NCBI RefSeq assembly: GCF_002018875.1 | Contig: NZ_MVOL01000009.1 | Location: forward strand, 186,001-250,000 | Direction of reading: 5' to 3' | Length of the DNA stretch: 64,000 bases | From: Pseudomonas sp. MF4836 | Lineage (GTDB): Bacteria; Pseudomonadota; Gammaproteobacteria; Pseudomonadales; Pseudomonadaceae | Shown: positions 9,057 to 18,630 of the stretch, one piece after another | Layout: each line of letters begins with the position of its first letter | Position numbering within the stretch: position 1 is the first letter of the stretch | The notes under the pieces: generated by a model | Told to the model about the DNA's origin: nothing | The model's database searches: none | The model's input: only the letters and a program-made list of their open reading frames with translations | Made by a program: the position numbers and the translations under genes

Positions 9057-11096
9057 ATGTCTCTCTCAGCCCCCCGCCCTTCTCGCTCTCTGCTGTGGCG
9101 CCTGTCGCCGTTGTCCGCCGCCTTGCTGATCGCCTCCCAAGCCCACGCCGTGGAATTGCCGCCGCAAGTGATCACCGCCAACCCGCTGGGCAGCGCGCAA
9201 TTGGCTGCGCCAAGCACCGTACTGGAAGGTGATCAACTGACCCTGGAACAAAAAGGCAGTCTCGGCGAAACCCTGAACAAACAACCCGGCGTGTCGTCGT
9301 CGTACTTCGGCCCCGGCGCCAGTCGCCCGATCATTCGCGGCCTGGACGGCGATCGCATTCGGGTCCTGCGCAATGGCGTCGGCGCCCTGGATGCCTCGTC
9401 GCTGTCTTATGACCACGCCGTGCCCCTGGACCCGGTCAACGTCGAACGCATCGAAATCGTCCGTGGCCCGGCGGCCCTGCTCTACGGCGGCAGCGCGATT
9501 GGTGGGGTGGTCAACAGCTTCGACAATCGAATCCCCACCGCCGCCATCGAGGGCATCCACGGCGCCGGTGAATTGCGCTATGGCGGCGCTGACACCACCC
9601 GCAGCAGCGCCGGCAAGCTGGAAGCCGGCGACGGTACCTTCGCCCTGCACCTGGACGCCAACTCCCGGCAGTTCAATGACCTGAAAATCCCCGGCGACGC
9701 CCGCAGCCGCCATGCGCCCCCCAGCGAAGACGGCGACGCCAAGAACGGCCGCCTGGGCAACAGCGACGGGCGCCAGGACGGCGGAGCCATCGGCGGTTCC
9801 TACACCTGGGACGACGGTTATGCCGGCCTGTCCTACAGCAACTACGACTCCAACTACGGCTCCCCGGCCGAAGAAGACGTACGCATCCGCATGAAGCAGG
9901 ATCACTACGCCTTCGCCTCCGAGTTGCGCAACCTGCAAGGCCCGTTCAGCTCGGTGAAACTCGACGCCGGGTACACCGACTACGAACACCGCGAGATCGA
10001 AGGTGGCGAAACCGGCACCACCTTCAAGAACAAAGGCTATGAAGCCCGGGTTGAAGCGCGGCACCTGCCCCTCGGCCCACTCAATGGCGTGATCGGGGCA
10101 CAAGTCAGCCGCAGCGAATTTTCCGCCCTGGGTGAGGAAGCCTTCGTACCCCAGACCGATACCAACAGCGGCGCGCTGTTTATCCTCGAAGAGATGCAAG
10201 CCAGCGAACGCCTCAAGCTCAGCCTCGGCGGGCGCCTGGAGCACACCACGGTCGACCCGGACGGCAAAGGCAACGAGCGCTTCGCCAACGCCAACCGTTC
10301 CAGCAGCTTTACCGCCGGCAGCCTGTCATCCGGCGCGGTCTATACCCTGACGCCAATCTGGTCCCTGGCCGCCACCCTGGGCTACACCGAGCGCGCCCCG
10401 ACGTTCTACGAGCTGTACGCCAATGGCGCCCATGTGGCCACCGGCACCTATGAAGTCGGCGACGCCAAACTGTCCAAGGAAAAAGCCGTGTCCAGCGACC
10501 TGGCCCTGCGTTTTGACAACGGCACCCACAAGGGCAGCTTCGGGGTGTTCTACAGCCACTTCTCCAATTACATCGGCTTGCTCGGCAGCGGTCGCACCCT
10601 GAATGACGAGGGCGAGGAAGACGCCGACGGCATCCCGGAATACACCTATTCCGGTGTGCGGGCACGTTTCGTCGGGTTCGAAGCCCAGGATCGCTGGCAG
10701 CTTGGTGAAAGTGCCTACGGTAAGTTCGCCCTGGACCTGTCAGGCGACTACACCCGAGCCACCAACCTCGACAACGGCCAGGCGCTGCCACGGATCGCCC
10801 CCCTGCGTTTGAACAGCGGCCTGTTGTGGGAACTGGATCGCTGGCAAGCACGTCTGGATGTAGAGCACGCCGCCGGCCAGGGTCGCGTCCCGGACAACGA
10901 AAGCGGCACCGATGGCTACACCACCTTCGGCGCCAGCGCCGGGTATCGCTTCGATATCGGCAGCAGCCAGTGGCTGGCCTTTGTCAAAGGCGAGAACCTG
11001 ACCAACCAGACCGTGCGCTACGCCAGTTCTATCCTGCGCGACATCGCGCCGGCGGCCGGGCGCAGCGTGGAAGTGGGCTTGCGGACCACCTTCTGA
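9057..11096 (+). CDS. TonB-dependent receptor, ZnuD-like (probable outer-membrane zinc receptor)
   Basis: This 679-residue outer-membrane protein has a signal peptide ending near AHAVE, a plug domain (GETLNKQPGVSSSYFGPGAS, then RPIIRGLDGDRIRVL) and a beta-barrel ending in aromatic Phe (RTTF). The plug motif and a charged loop around residues 218-240 are typical of ZnuD, which takes up zinc with energy from TonB. AAGGA 7 bp upstream sets the start at 9057. The Zur-like box upstream agrees with zinc regulation. Copper or another metal as substrate cannot be excluded. Confidence 0.85.
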   Translation: MSLSAPRPSRSLLWRLSPLSAALLIASQAHAVELPPQVITANPLGSAQLAAPSTVLEGDQLTLEQKGSLGETLNKQPGVSSSYFGPGASRPIIRGLDGDRIRVLRNGVGALDASSLSYDHAVPLDPVNVERIEIVRGPAALLYGGSAIGGVVNSFDNRIPTAAIEGIHGAGELRYGGADTTRSSAGKLEAGDGTFALHLDANSRQFNDLKIPGDARSRHAPPSEDGDAKNGRLGNSDGRQDGGAIGGSYTWDDGYAGLSYSNYDSNYGSPAEEDVRIRMKQDHYAFASELRNLQGPFSSVKLDAGYTDYEHREIEGGETGTTFKNKGYEARVEARHLPLGPLNGVIGAQVSRSEFSALGEEAFVPQTDTNSGALFILEEMQASERLKLSLGGRLEHTTVDPDGKGNERFANANRSSSFTAGSLSSGAVYTLTPIWSLAATLGYTERAPTFYELYANGAHVATGTYEVGDAKLSKEKAVSSDLALRFDNGTHKGSFGVFYSHFSNYIGLLGSGRTLNDEGEEDADGIPEYTYSGVRARFVGFEAQDRWQLGESAYGKFALDLSGDYTRATNLDNGQALPRIAPLRLNSGLLWELDRWQARLDVEHAAGQGRVPDNESGTDGYTTFGASAGYRFDIGSSQWLAFVKGENLTNQTVRYASSILRDIAPAAGRSVEVGLRTTF

Positions 11097-11182
11097 ACCT
11101 GAGGCAGCAGGGCTCACTGGCGACGCCTGCCTGATGGATCGCGGTGGCTGCATAGGCGGCCACTGCATGCCGGACGCGAGCA

Positions 11183-11205
11183 CGCTCCCCCGTCACAGGG
11201 GAGCG
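11183..11205. terminator. Stem-loop between convergent genes, possible terminator
   Basis: An 8-bp GC-rich inverted repeat (CGCTCCCC / GGGGAGCG, 7-base loop) lies between the receptor gene and the convergent MocR gene. There is no T run, so its function as a terminator is uncertain. Confidence 0.4.
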
Positions 11206-11210
11206 GTGGC

Positions 11211-12611
11211 TCAGTAGTAACGGCGGGGATCGGTCTCGATCAGGCTCGCCAACTGGGTCAAGGCAAAGCGCAATTCACCCTGGGTGGTGGGCGACATCAG
11301 CACCACCCGCACACAGCGGGAGTTGCCCCCGCGCTCGGCCTCGAACTGGCTGCCACTCAATACCAGCACGCCATTGGCCCGGGCCAGGTGGGTGAACTCG
11401 TCCGCGCTCCAGGGCTCGGGCAGGGTCAGCCAGATGTGGTAGCAGTGAGGCTGGGTCTTGAGTTCAAACCCTGCAAACACCTCCCGGGCAATGGCCTGGC
11501 GGGCCGCCGCTTCAGTGCGCTGGGTCTGCACCAGCTTGCGGTCCAGACCTTCGCTGATCACATTGCTCGCCAGCTGCGCGGTCAACGGCGACGGCATCCA
11601 CACGCTGCTGCGCACCATGGAGGTCAGGCGGGACAGCAGTTTCGGCGGGCTGTACAGGTAACCGACCCGCAGGGCCGGCATGATCGCCTTGGACAGGCTG
11701 GTCAGGTACACCGAACGTTCGGGGGCAAAGCTGGACAAGGGTTTGATCGACGGGTCGGTGGCCAGAAAGCCATAGATGTCATCGTCCAGGATGATGAAGT
11801 CGAACTCCTCGGCCAGTGCCGCGATCTGCGCCCGACGCTGCTCGGACATGATGGCCGCCGTAGGGTTCTGGCAGGTCGCGACGCACACCAGCATCGCCGG
11901 TTTTTCCCGCAGGCAGAGTTCACGCAAAGCCTCGGGGATGATCCCCTCTTCATCCATTGCCACCCCGCGCAGGCGTCGCTCCAGGCCATGGGCCAGGGAG
12001 ATGATGCCCGGATAGCACAGGGCCTCGCAGAGCACCAGGTCTCCGGCGTTGGTCAGCGCGCTCATGGCCACCATCAAGCCGTGCTGGGCACCGGCGGTGA
12101 TCACCACCTGCTGCCATTGGGCTTCGGGCAGCGCATGGCGCAACCACTGCGCACCGGCCTCGCGATGGGCCGGGTGGCCGCCGTCCGGCGCGTAATCCAG
12201 GGCCCGGCCGAAGTCGGTGCTTTGGGCCATGCCCACCAGGGCGCCGCGCAGCCAATACTCCAGGGTCTCGCTATAAGGCTTGATGATCGACAGGTCGAGC
12301 AGTTCAGGCTGGCCCAGGGCCAGGGTCGGCGCCTCATGGCTGAGGGGCAGGGACAGGGGCAGAGCCAGGGCTGGCTGGGCCTGGACGTAAGTGCCGCGCC
12401 CCACTTCCCCCTGCACCAGCCCACGCCGCTGGGCCTCGCTGTAGGCGCGGCTGATGGTGCCCGGCGTGACATTCAATGTGGCGGCCAGGTCGCGCAGGGT
12501 CGGCAACCGCTCGCCGTCGCTCAACAGGCCGCTGTTGATATCACGCGCCAGGGCATCGGCGATCGACAGGTAGACCGGCTGGTTGAATTCGCTTAACTGG
12601 GGAACCCACAT
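11211..12611 (-). CDS. MocR-type regulator (GntR helix-turn-helix plus aminotransferase fold)
   Basis: This 466-residue protein has an N-terminal GntR winged helix (LPTLRDLAATLNVTPGTISR, about 36-55) and a fold-type I PLP-dependent aminotransferase-like domain with conserved features including QNPTAA, DDDIYGFLA and SLSKAIMPALRVGY (probable PLP lysine in SLSK). MocR regulators sense PLP or amine ligands and usually control a neighbouring divergent gene. Here the divergent unit is benE and the OprB-like gene, 332 bp away. That these are its targets is inference, because the obvious palindrome upstream of benE is not typical of MocR sites. Confidence 0.85.
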   Translation of the reverse strand: MWVPQLSEFNQPVYLSIADALARDINSGLLSDGERLPTLRDLAATLNVTPGTISRAYSEAQRRGLVQGEVGRGTYVQAQPALALPLSLPLSHEAPTLALGQPELLDLSIIKPYSETLEYWLRGALVGMAQSTDFGRALDYAPDGGHPAHREAGAQWLRHALPEAQWQQVVITAGAQHGLMVAMSALTNAGDLVLCEALCYPGIISLAHGLERRLRGVAMDEEGIIPEALRELCLREKPAMLVCVATCQNPTAAIMSEQRRAQIAALAEEFDFIILDDDIYGFLATDPSIKPLSSFAPERSVYLTSLSKAIMPALRVGYLYSPPKLLSRLTSMVRSSVWMPSPLTAQLASNVISEGLDRKLVQTQRTEAAARQAIAREVFAGFELKTQPHCYHIWLTLPEPWSADEFTHLARANGVLVLSGSQFEAERGGNSRCVRVVLMSPTTQGELRFALTQLASLIETDPRRYY

Positions 12612-12827
12612 GGATGATCACGACCACTGGCAGCATTGGATAGCGGCGGAGGATATCACAGCGATACGTCAGGGCATCCAATCGACTCAATTTGTTTTAA
12701 ATTTCTATAACCCTCAAAACAAAATCCGGTCACGCGACTTATAAATAAATTTCAATAAAACATTTAACCTTTTAAATACAGTCACTTAGTCAATAAATCA
12801 CCCATCACAAACCAAGCCTGCAATGAG

Positions 12828-12853
12828 AAACAATTGAATCGATTCAATTGTTT
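12828..12853. promoter_or_regulatory. 26-bp perfect palindrome, LacI-type operator candidate
   Basis: The central 14 bases are TTGAATCGATTCAA, and self-complementarity extends without a mismatch over 26 bp. An A/T-rich core flanking a central CG is the usual design of LacI/GalR-family operators. It sits in a strikingly A/T-rich 330-bp divergent region between the mocR-like gene and benE, about 90 bp before the benE start. No LacI-family gene is in the window. Confidence 0.6.
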
Positions 12854-12943
12854 GAAATACACTCGCCACCGATCGAATCAATCGGCCGACGCCGCCCCCT
12901 TCGCATGCAATGCGCTGCCCACCCAGCGCCCAGTCGAGACGCC

Positions 12944-14149
12944 ATGAGCACACTCAGAAAGGACGTATCACTCTCCGCGATCATTGCCGGCCTCATTGCC
13001 GTGATCATTTCCTATGCCGGCCCCTTGATCATCGTGTTCCAGGCCGCCAGCCAGGCCCATCTGCCCAGCGAGCAGGTGTCGTCCTGGATCTGGGCCATCT
13101 CCATCGGCAGCGGCATCACCGGGCTGCTGCTCAGCTGGCGCCTGAAGGTGCCGGTGATCACCGCCTGGTCGACCCCTGGCGCTGCGTTGCTGGTATCGAT
13201 GCTGCCCACGGTGTCGCTGCCCGAGGCCATAGGCGCCTATATCGTCGCGTCCCTGATCATCGCCGTGGTCGGGTTCTCCGGGGCTTTCGACAAACTGATG
13301 AGCCGCCTGCCCAAGGCCATTGCCGCTGCGATGCTGGCGGGGATTCTGTTTCGCTTCGGCGCCGAATTGTTCACCTCGATCAAGCTGCAGCCGGCCCTGG
13401 TCCTGTCGATGATCGCCGCGTACCTCTTGTGCAAGCGCCTGTCGCCGCGCTACGCGATTCTCTCGGTGCTGATCGTGGGCTGCGCGGTGGCCGCCGGCCT
13501 GGGCGAACTCAACAGCAGCTCGATCACCATTGCCGTGGCCCAGCCGATCTTCACCGCGCCCCAGTGGAGCTGGCACGCGATTATCAACATCGGCCTGCCC
13601 CTGGCACTGGTGACCCTCACCGGGCAATACGTGCCGGGCATGGCGGTGATGCGCACCGCCGGCTACACCACCCCGGCGCGCTCGATAATCTCGTTCACCG
13701 CCATCGGCTCGCTGCTGCTGGCGCCGTTCGGTTCCCACGGGATCAACCTCGCGGCCATCACCGCCGCCATCTGCACCGGCCGCGAAGCCCATGAAGATCG
13801 GGACAAACGCTACATCGCCGGGATCGCCTGCGGGGTGTTCTACATCCTGATGGGGATTTTCGGCGCGACCCTGGCCTCGGTGTTCTCGGCCCTGCCCAAG
13901 GAGTTGATCGCCTCCCTGGCCGGCCTGGCCTTGTTCGGTGCCATCAGCGCCGGGCTGACCGGGGCCATGGCCGATGAAAAACAACGGGAAGCGGCGTTGA
14001 TCACGTTTCTGGTCACCGCCTCGGGCATGAGTTTCCTGGGCTTGGCGGCGGCGTTCTGGGGCCTGATTTTCGGCCTGGTGGCGCACTTTGTACTGAGCTA
14101 TACCCGTGAGCGCAAAACCCTCGAGGCCGGCCAGGCCAGCCGTTCGTAA
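12944..14149 (+). CDS. benE: BenE-type benzoate/aromatic acid : proton symporter
   Basis: This 401-residue inner-membrane protein has about twelve helices and BenE signatures (SWIWAISIGSGITGL, WSTPGAALLVS, GAFDKLMSRLPKAIAAAMLA). BenE proteins import benzoate or related compounds with protons. No ben or cat catabolic genes lie nearby, so the true substrate is open. The frame stays open upstream to 12848, but that extension is Arg/Pro-rich and crosses the palindromic operator. ATG 12944 (MSTLRKDVSLSAII) gives the standard family start. Confidence 0.85.
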   Translation: MSTLRKDVSLSAIIAGLIAVIISYAGPLIIVFQAASQAHLPSEQVSSWIWAISIGSGITGLLLSWRLKVPVITAWSTPGAALLVSMLPTVSLPEAIGAYIVASLIIAVVGFSGAFDKLMSRLPKAIAAAMLAGILFRFGAELFTSIKLQPALVLSMIAAYLLCKRLSPRYAILSVLIVGCAVAAGLGELNSSSITIAVAQPIFTAPQWSWHAIINIGLPLALVTLTGQYVPGMAVMRTAGYTTPARSIISFTAIGSLLLAPFGSHGINLAAITAAICTGREAHEDRDKRYIAGIACGVFYILMGIFGATLASVFSALPKELIASLAGLALFGAISAGLTGAMADEKQREAALITFLVTASGMSFLGLAAAFWGLIFGLVAHFVLSYTRERKTLEAGQASRS

Positions 14150-14392
14150 CCCGCCGTGCCAGGCGCCAGGGCCAGCAGGCCCCGGCGCACTGTTACCGAA
14201 TCCGAAATGATCCATGTCAAATAAAGCGCTTTCTCTCTTCAGGACGGCGCTTTATCCTTCCTGCCTCAAAGCTGAACCGTTTCATCTTCCTATTTAAAAT
14301 CAGCAGCATGGGGCGTTCGATCCCGCGTGACCGACCCGGCATCGCCGCTGCTTTATCTGCCCATTCCTAAAAAAAGACCACGCCCGAATTTT

Positions 14393-15766
14393 ATGCCTGA
14401 CGTTCATCACTCCAAAGACAGCGCTGTCCGAACCCCCCTGGCCGGCACCAAAGCCATCACCCTGCTCGGCGCCCTGGGCCTGGCCACCTGCGTCCAGGCA
14501 GCGCCGGCCTTCGACAGCGAATCACCGTGGATGCTGGGCGACTGGAACGGCAGCCGCAGCGACCTGTCCCGACAAGGCTATGACTTCAAGATCGATTACG
14601 TCGGCGAAATGGGCTCCAACCTGCATGGCGGCTACGACCACGATCGCACCGCACGCTACAGCGATCAGTTCGCCTTCGGCAGCCACCTGGACCTGCAGAA
14701 GATCCTCGGCTGGGACGACGCCGAGTTCCAATTGACGGTGACCAAGCGCGACGGTGACAACATCAGCAACGACCGGATCAACGATCCCCGCGTCGGCGGC
14801 TTCACTTCCGCCCAGGAAGTCTGGGGCCGTGGCCAGACCTGGCGCCTGACGCAGATGTGGTACCAACAGAAATTCTTCGACCAGAAACTCGATATCAAGG
14901 CCGGCCGCTTCGGCGAGGGCGAAGACTTCAACAGCTTCCCCTGCGACTTCCAGAACCTGGCGTTCTGCGGCTCCCAGGTCGGCAACTGGGTCGGTGGCAT
15001 CTGGTACAACTGGCCGGTCAGCCAGTGGGCGCTGCGGGTCAAATATCACCTGACGCCCGAGCTCTATGCCCAGGTCGGCGCCTATGAACAGAACCCGTCC
15101 AACCTGGACCGCGGCAACGGTTTCAAGCTCAGCGGCAGCGGCACCCAGGGCGCCGTCCTGCCGGTCGAACTGGTGTGGACGCCCACGCTTGATGGCCTGG
15201 CCGGGGAATACCGCGCCGGCTACTACTACAGCAGCGCCAAGGCCAGCGACGTCTATAAAGACAGCCACGGCCAGCCCGCCGCCCTGAGTGGCGAGGCCTA
15301 TCGCAGCAGTTCAAGCAAACACGGCCTGTGGCTGGGCGCGCAGCAGCAACTGACGAGCCGCGCCAGTGACCACTCCCGGGGCCTGAGCGTGTTCGCCAAC
15401 GCGACGATGCACGACAAGAAGACCAACGCCATCGACAACTACGTCCAGGCCGGCCTGGTCTACAAGGGCCTGTTCGATGCACGGGCGCGGGACGACATCG
15501 GCTTTGCCCTGGCGCGAGTCCACGTCAACCCGGCGTACCACAAGAACGCCGAGGCCAGCAATCAGGCCCACGCCGTCTACGATTACGACAACCCCGGCTA
15601 CCTGCCGCCCCAGGACACCGAATACAGCGCCGAACTCTACTACGGCGTGCACCTCACCAATTGGCTGACCGTGCGCCCCAACCTGCAGTACATCCGCCAT
15701 CCCGGCGGCGTCAGCCAGGTCGACGATGCGCTGATCGGCGGGATCAAGATCCAGAGCTCGTTCTGA
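14393..15766 (+). CDS. OprB-family carbohydrate-selective porin
   Basis: This roughly 457-residue outer-membrane protein has a signal peptide (ALGLATCVQAAPAF) and the OprB pattern: SPWMLGDWNGSRSDL near the mature N-terminus, the SFPCDFQNLAFCGSQ loop and a terminal Phe. OprB porins admit glucose and other sugars. The next gene is glucose dehydrogenase, so glucose entry followed by periplasmic oxidation is a sensible pairing. The start at 14393 is chosen over an upstream GTG at 14327 because it places the signal peptide normally. It follows benE by 243 bp and may have its own promoter. Confidence 0.85.
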   Translation: MPDVHHSKDSAVRTPLAGTKAITLLGALGLATCVQAAPAFDSESPWMLGDWNGSRSDLSRQGYDFKIDYVGEMGSNLHGGYDHDRTARYSDQFAFGSHLDLQKILGWDDAEFQLTVTKRDGDNISNDRINDPRVGGFTSAQEVWGRGQTWRLTQMWYQQKFFDQKLDIKAGRFGEGEDFNSFPCDFQNLAFCGSQVGNWVGGIWYNWPVSQWALRVKYHLTPELYAQVGAYEQNPSNLDRGNGFKLSGSGTQGAVLPVELVWTPTLDGLAGEYRAGYYYSSAKASDVYKDSHGQPAALSGEAYRSSSSKHGLWLGAQQQLTSRASDHSRGLSVFANATMHDKKTNAIDNYVQAGLVYKGLFDARARDDIGFALARVHVNPAYHKNAEASNQAHAVYDYDNPGYLPPQDTEYSAELYYGVHLTNWLTVRPNLQYIRHPGGVSQVDDALIGGIKIQSSF

Positions 15767-15895
15767 GGCCCGGCCAGCGGCGCACTGCGCTTAAAACTGC
15801 TTTTCCACGATTTTCACCTGAACCAAGCCCGCGCCTGATCGTCATCTACAGTGAACATGCGCGGGAAAACTCTTAACGTCACGGAGAACCACACT

Positions 15896-18316
15896 ATGAG
15901 CACTGAGGGTGCTTCAAGTCCTAGCCGCCTGCTGCCGAGCCTGCTCGGTATCCTGCTGCTGCTAATGGGCCTGGCCATGCTGGCCGGGGGGATCAAGCTG
16001 AGCATGCTCGGCGGCTCGCTGTACTACCTGCTGGCCGGTATCGGCCTGATCATCACCGGCGGCCTGCTGCTGGCGGGGCGTCGCGCCGCGCTGGGCCTGT
16101 ACGGGCTGGTGCTGTTGGCCAGCAGCGTCTGGGCGCTGTGGGAAGTCGGCCTGGACTGGTGGCAACTGGTGCCGCGCCTGTCGTTGTTCTTTGTCCTCGG
16201 CGTGGTCCTGCTGTTGCCGTGGTTCCGCCGTCCGTTGCTGCGCCATGGCGCAGCTCCGCTGGGCACCGCGCTGTTGAGCGTGGCCGTGGTCGTGGCCGGT
16301 GGCGCTGCCCTAGGCAGCCAGTTCACCCAGCCGGGTGAAATCGCCGGCGACCTGGGTCGCGACAGCACCGAAGTGGCCAATGCCGCGCCCGCCATCCCCG
16401 ATGGCGACTGGCAGGCTTACGGTCGCACCGAATTCGGCGATCGCTACTCGCCACTGAAACAGATCACCCCGGGCAACGCCGGCAAGCTGCAGGAAGCCTG
16501 GCGCATCCGCACCGGCGACATGCCAACTGCCAAGGACCCGGTGGAAATCACCAACCAGAACACCCCGCTGAAGGTCAACGGCATGCTCTATGCCTGCACC
16601 GCCCACAGCAAGGTGCTGGCGCTGGACCCGGACACCGGCAAGGAAATCTGGCGTTTCGACCCGCAGATCCAGGGCCCCAACGGCGATGATTTCCGTGGCT
16701 GGGCGCACATGACCTGCCGCGGCGTGTCGTACTACGACGAAGCCAATTTCAATCAACCTGGTGCCATCAGCACCCCGGCCACCCTGTCCCCAGCCGGCCA
16801 GGCGATTGCCACCAGTTGCCCGCGTCGTCTGTTCCTGCCGACCGCCGATGCGCGCCTGATCGCGCTGAACGCCGACACCGGCAAGGTCTGCGAAGACTTC
16901 GGCAACAAAGGCGTGGTCGACCTCAAGGCCGGTATCGGTCCGTTCACCCCGGGCGGCTACTACTCGACATCGCCGACCGCCATCACCCGTAACCTGGTGA
17001 TTATTGGCGGCCACGTGACGGACAACGAGTCGACCAACGAGCCTTCTGGCGTGATTCGCGCCTTCGACGTGCATGACGGCCACCTGGTGTGGAACTGGGA
17101 CGCCGGCAACCCCGACGAAACCACCCCGCTGCCTGACGGCAAGACCTACACCCGCAACTCGCCGAACATGTGGTCCCTGGCCAGCGTCGACGAGAAACTG
17201 GGCCTGATCTACCTGCCGCTGGGCAACCAGATGCCTGACCAGTGGGGCGGCGACCGCACCCCGGGCGCCGAGAAATTCAGCGCCGGCACCGTGGCCCTGG
17301 ACATCGACACCGGCAAGCTGCGCTGGAACTACCAGTTCACCCACCATGACCTGTGGGACATGGACGTGGGCAGCCAGCCGACCCTGGTCGACATGAAAAC
17401 CGCCGAAGGCGTCAAACCGGCGCTGATCCAGCCGACCAAGCAAGGCAGCCTGTATGTGCTGGACCGTCGCGATGGCACGCCAATTGTGCCGATCCGCGAA
17501 GTGCCGGCCCCGACTGGCGCTGTCGAGGGCGACCACACCGCACCGACCCAGGCCCGTTCGGACCTGAACCTGCTGCCACCGCCACTGGATGAAAAAGCCA
17601 TGTGGGGGGCGACGCCGTTCGACCAGATGCTGTGCCGTATCCAGTTCAAGGAACTGCGCTACGAAGGTCAGTACACCCCGCCTTCGGTGCAGGGCAGCCT
17701 GATCTACCCGGGTAACGTCGGCGTGTTCAACTGGGGCAGTGTGTCGGTGGACCCGGTCCGCCAACTGCTGTTCACCAGCCCGAACTACATGGCGTTCGTC
17801 TCCAAGTTGGTGCCGCGGGCCGAAGTGGCTGCCGGCAGCAAGCGCGAAAGCGAAACCTCGGGCGTGCAACCCAACACGGGCGCACCGTACGCGGTGATCA
17901 TGCATCCGTTCATGTCACCCTTCGGCGTACCGTGCCAGGCCCCGGCCTGGGGCTACGTGGCCGGGATTGACCTGACCACCGCCAAAGTGGTGTGGAAACA
18001 CAAGAACGGCACCACCCGCGACAGCTCGCCGATCCCGATCGGCCTGCCAATGGGCGTGCCGAGCATGGGCGGTTCGATGGTGACGGCCGGCGGCGTCGGC
18101 TTCCTCAGCGGCACCCTGGACCAGTACATCCGCGCCTATGACGTGAAAAACGGCAAGGAACTGTGGAAATCGCGCCTGCCAGCGGGCGGCCAGGCCACGC
18201 CGATGAGTTACACCGGCAAGGATGGCAAGCAGTACGTGCTGGTAGTCGTGGGCGGCCACGGCTCCTTGGGTACCAAAATGGGCGACTACATCATTGCCTA
18301 CAAACTGCCGGAATAA
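15896..18316 (+). CDS. gcd: Membrane-bound PQQ-dependent glucose dehydrogenase
   Basis: This 806-residue protein has five N-terminal membrane helices (about 10-140) and a periplasmic eight-bladed propeller starting around GDWQAYGRTEFGDRYSPL. It oxidises aldose sugars, mainly glucose to gluconate, with PQQ as cofactor and passes electrons to ubiquinone. ACGGAGAA 7 bp before ATG 15896 fixes the start; the in-frame ATG at 15857 lacks a site and adds an odd leader. It follows the OprB-like porin by 129 bp and ends at a strong terminator. Preference for glucose over quinate/shikimate is judged from overall similarity. Confidence 0.92.
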   Translation: MSTEGASSPSRLLPSLLGILLLLMGLAMLAGGIKLSMLGGSLYYLLAGIGLIITGGLLLAGRRAALGLYGLVLLASSVWALWEVGLDWWQLVPRLSLFFVLGVVLLLPWFRRPLLRHGAAPLGTALLSVAVVVAGGAALGSQFTQPGEIAGDLGRDSTEVANAAPAIPDGDWQAYGRTEFGDRYSPLKQITPGNAGKLQEAWRIRTGDMPTAKDPVEITNQNTPLKVNGMLYACTAHSKVLALDPDTGKEIWRFDPQIQGPNGDDFRGWAHMTCRGVSYYDEANFNQPGAISTPATLSPAGQAIATSCPRRLFLPTADARLIALNADTGKVCEDFGNKGVVDLKAGIGPFTPGGYYSTSPTAITRNLVIIGGHVTDNESTNEPSGVIRAFDVHDGHLVWNWDAGNPDETTPLPDGKTYTRNSPNMWSLASVDEKLGLIYLPLGNQMPDQWGGDRTPGAEKFSAGTVALDIDTGKLRWNYQFTHHDLWDMDVGSQPTLVDMKTAEGVKPALIQPTKQGSLYVLDRRDGTPIVPIREVPAPTGAVEGDHTAPTQARSDLNLLPPPLDEKAMWGATPFDQMLCRIQFKELRYEGQYTPPSVQGSLIYPGNVGVFNWGSVSVDPVRQLLFTSPNYMAFVSKLVPRAEVAAGSKRESETSGVQPNTGAPYAVIMHPFMSPFGVPCQAPAWGYVAGIDLTTAKVVWKHKNGTTRDSSPIPIGLPMGVPSMGGSMVTAGGVGFLSGTLDQYIRAYDVKNGKELWKSRLPAGGQATPMSYTGKDGKQYVLVVVGGHGSLGTKMGDYIIAYKLPE

Positions 18317-18337
18317 GCTTTACCGGCAGGCATGAAA

Positions 18338-18370
18338 AAGGCGGCTACCTTCGGGTAGCCGCCTTTTTTT
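18338..18370 (+). terminator. Rho-independent terminator of gcd
   Basis: A 12-bp stem (AAGGCGGCTACC / GGTAGCCGCCTT) closed by a TTCG tetraloop and followed by a T tract starts 21 bp after the gcd stop codon. Confidence 0.95.
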
Positions 18371-18407
18371 GTGCGCCGAGCGCCTCCCCATTTGACCGAC
18401 CAACACC

Positions 18408-18526
18408 TGTAGCCGCTGCCGCCAGGCTGCGCTGGCCCGCGGGCGCCGTGGAGTGTCAGGTAGATCACGGTGTGTGTCTGAGGGCCAGCGCCCGAATGCG
18501 GCCCGAGCCTGGCGGCAGCGGCTACA
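18408..18526. repeat. Inverted pair of REP elements (BIME/REPIN-like)
   Basis: The left unit, 18408-18435, begins TGTAGCCGCTGCCGCCAGGC. The right unit, 18507-18526, is its exact inverse over 20 bp. The roughly 70-bp middle can be extruded or transcribed as a long hairpin. The same family occurs at 8809 and 36808. Confidence 0.8.
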
Positions 18527-18630
18527 GGGGCCGGATGGAAAATTCCTACAAAACGCGTCCACTTCCATCACCTTGTCCGGCCGAGCCCCGGACTCTATGG
18601 TTTGGCCTGTCGCTGCAAACTCAGTGACAG

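Noticed and set aside
12848..12943. N-terminal extension of BenE
   Set aside because: It starts within the palindromic operator, is unlike BenE proteins, and ATG 12944 gives the normal family N-terminus.
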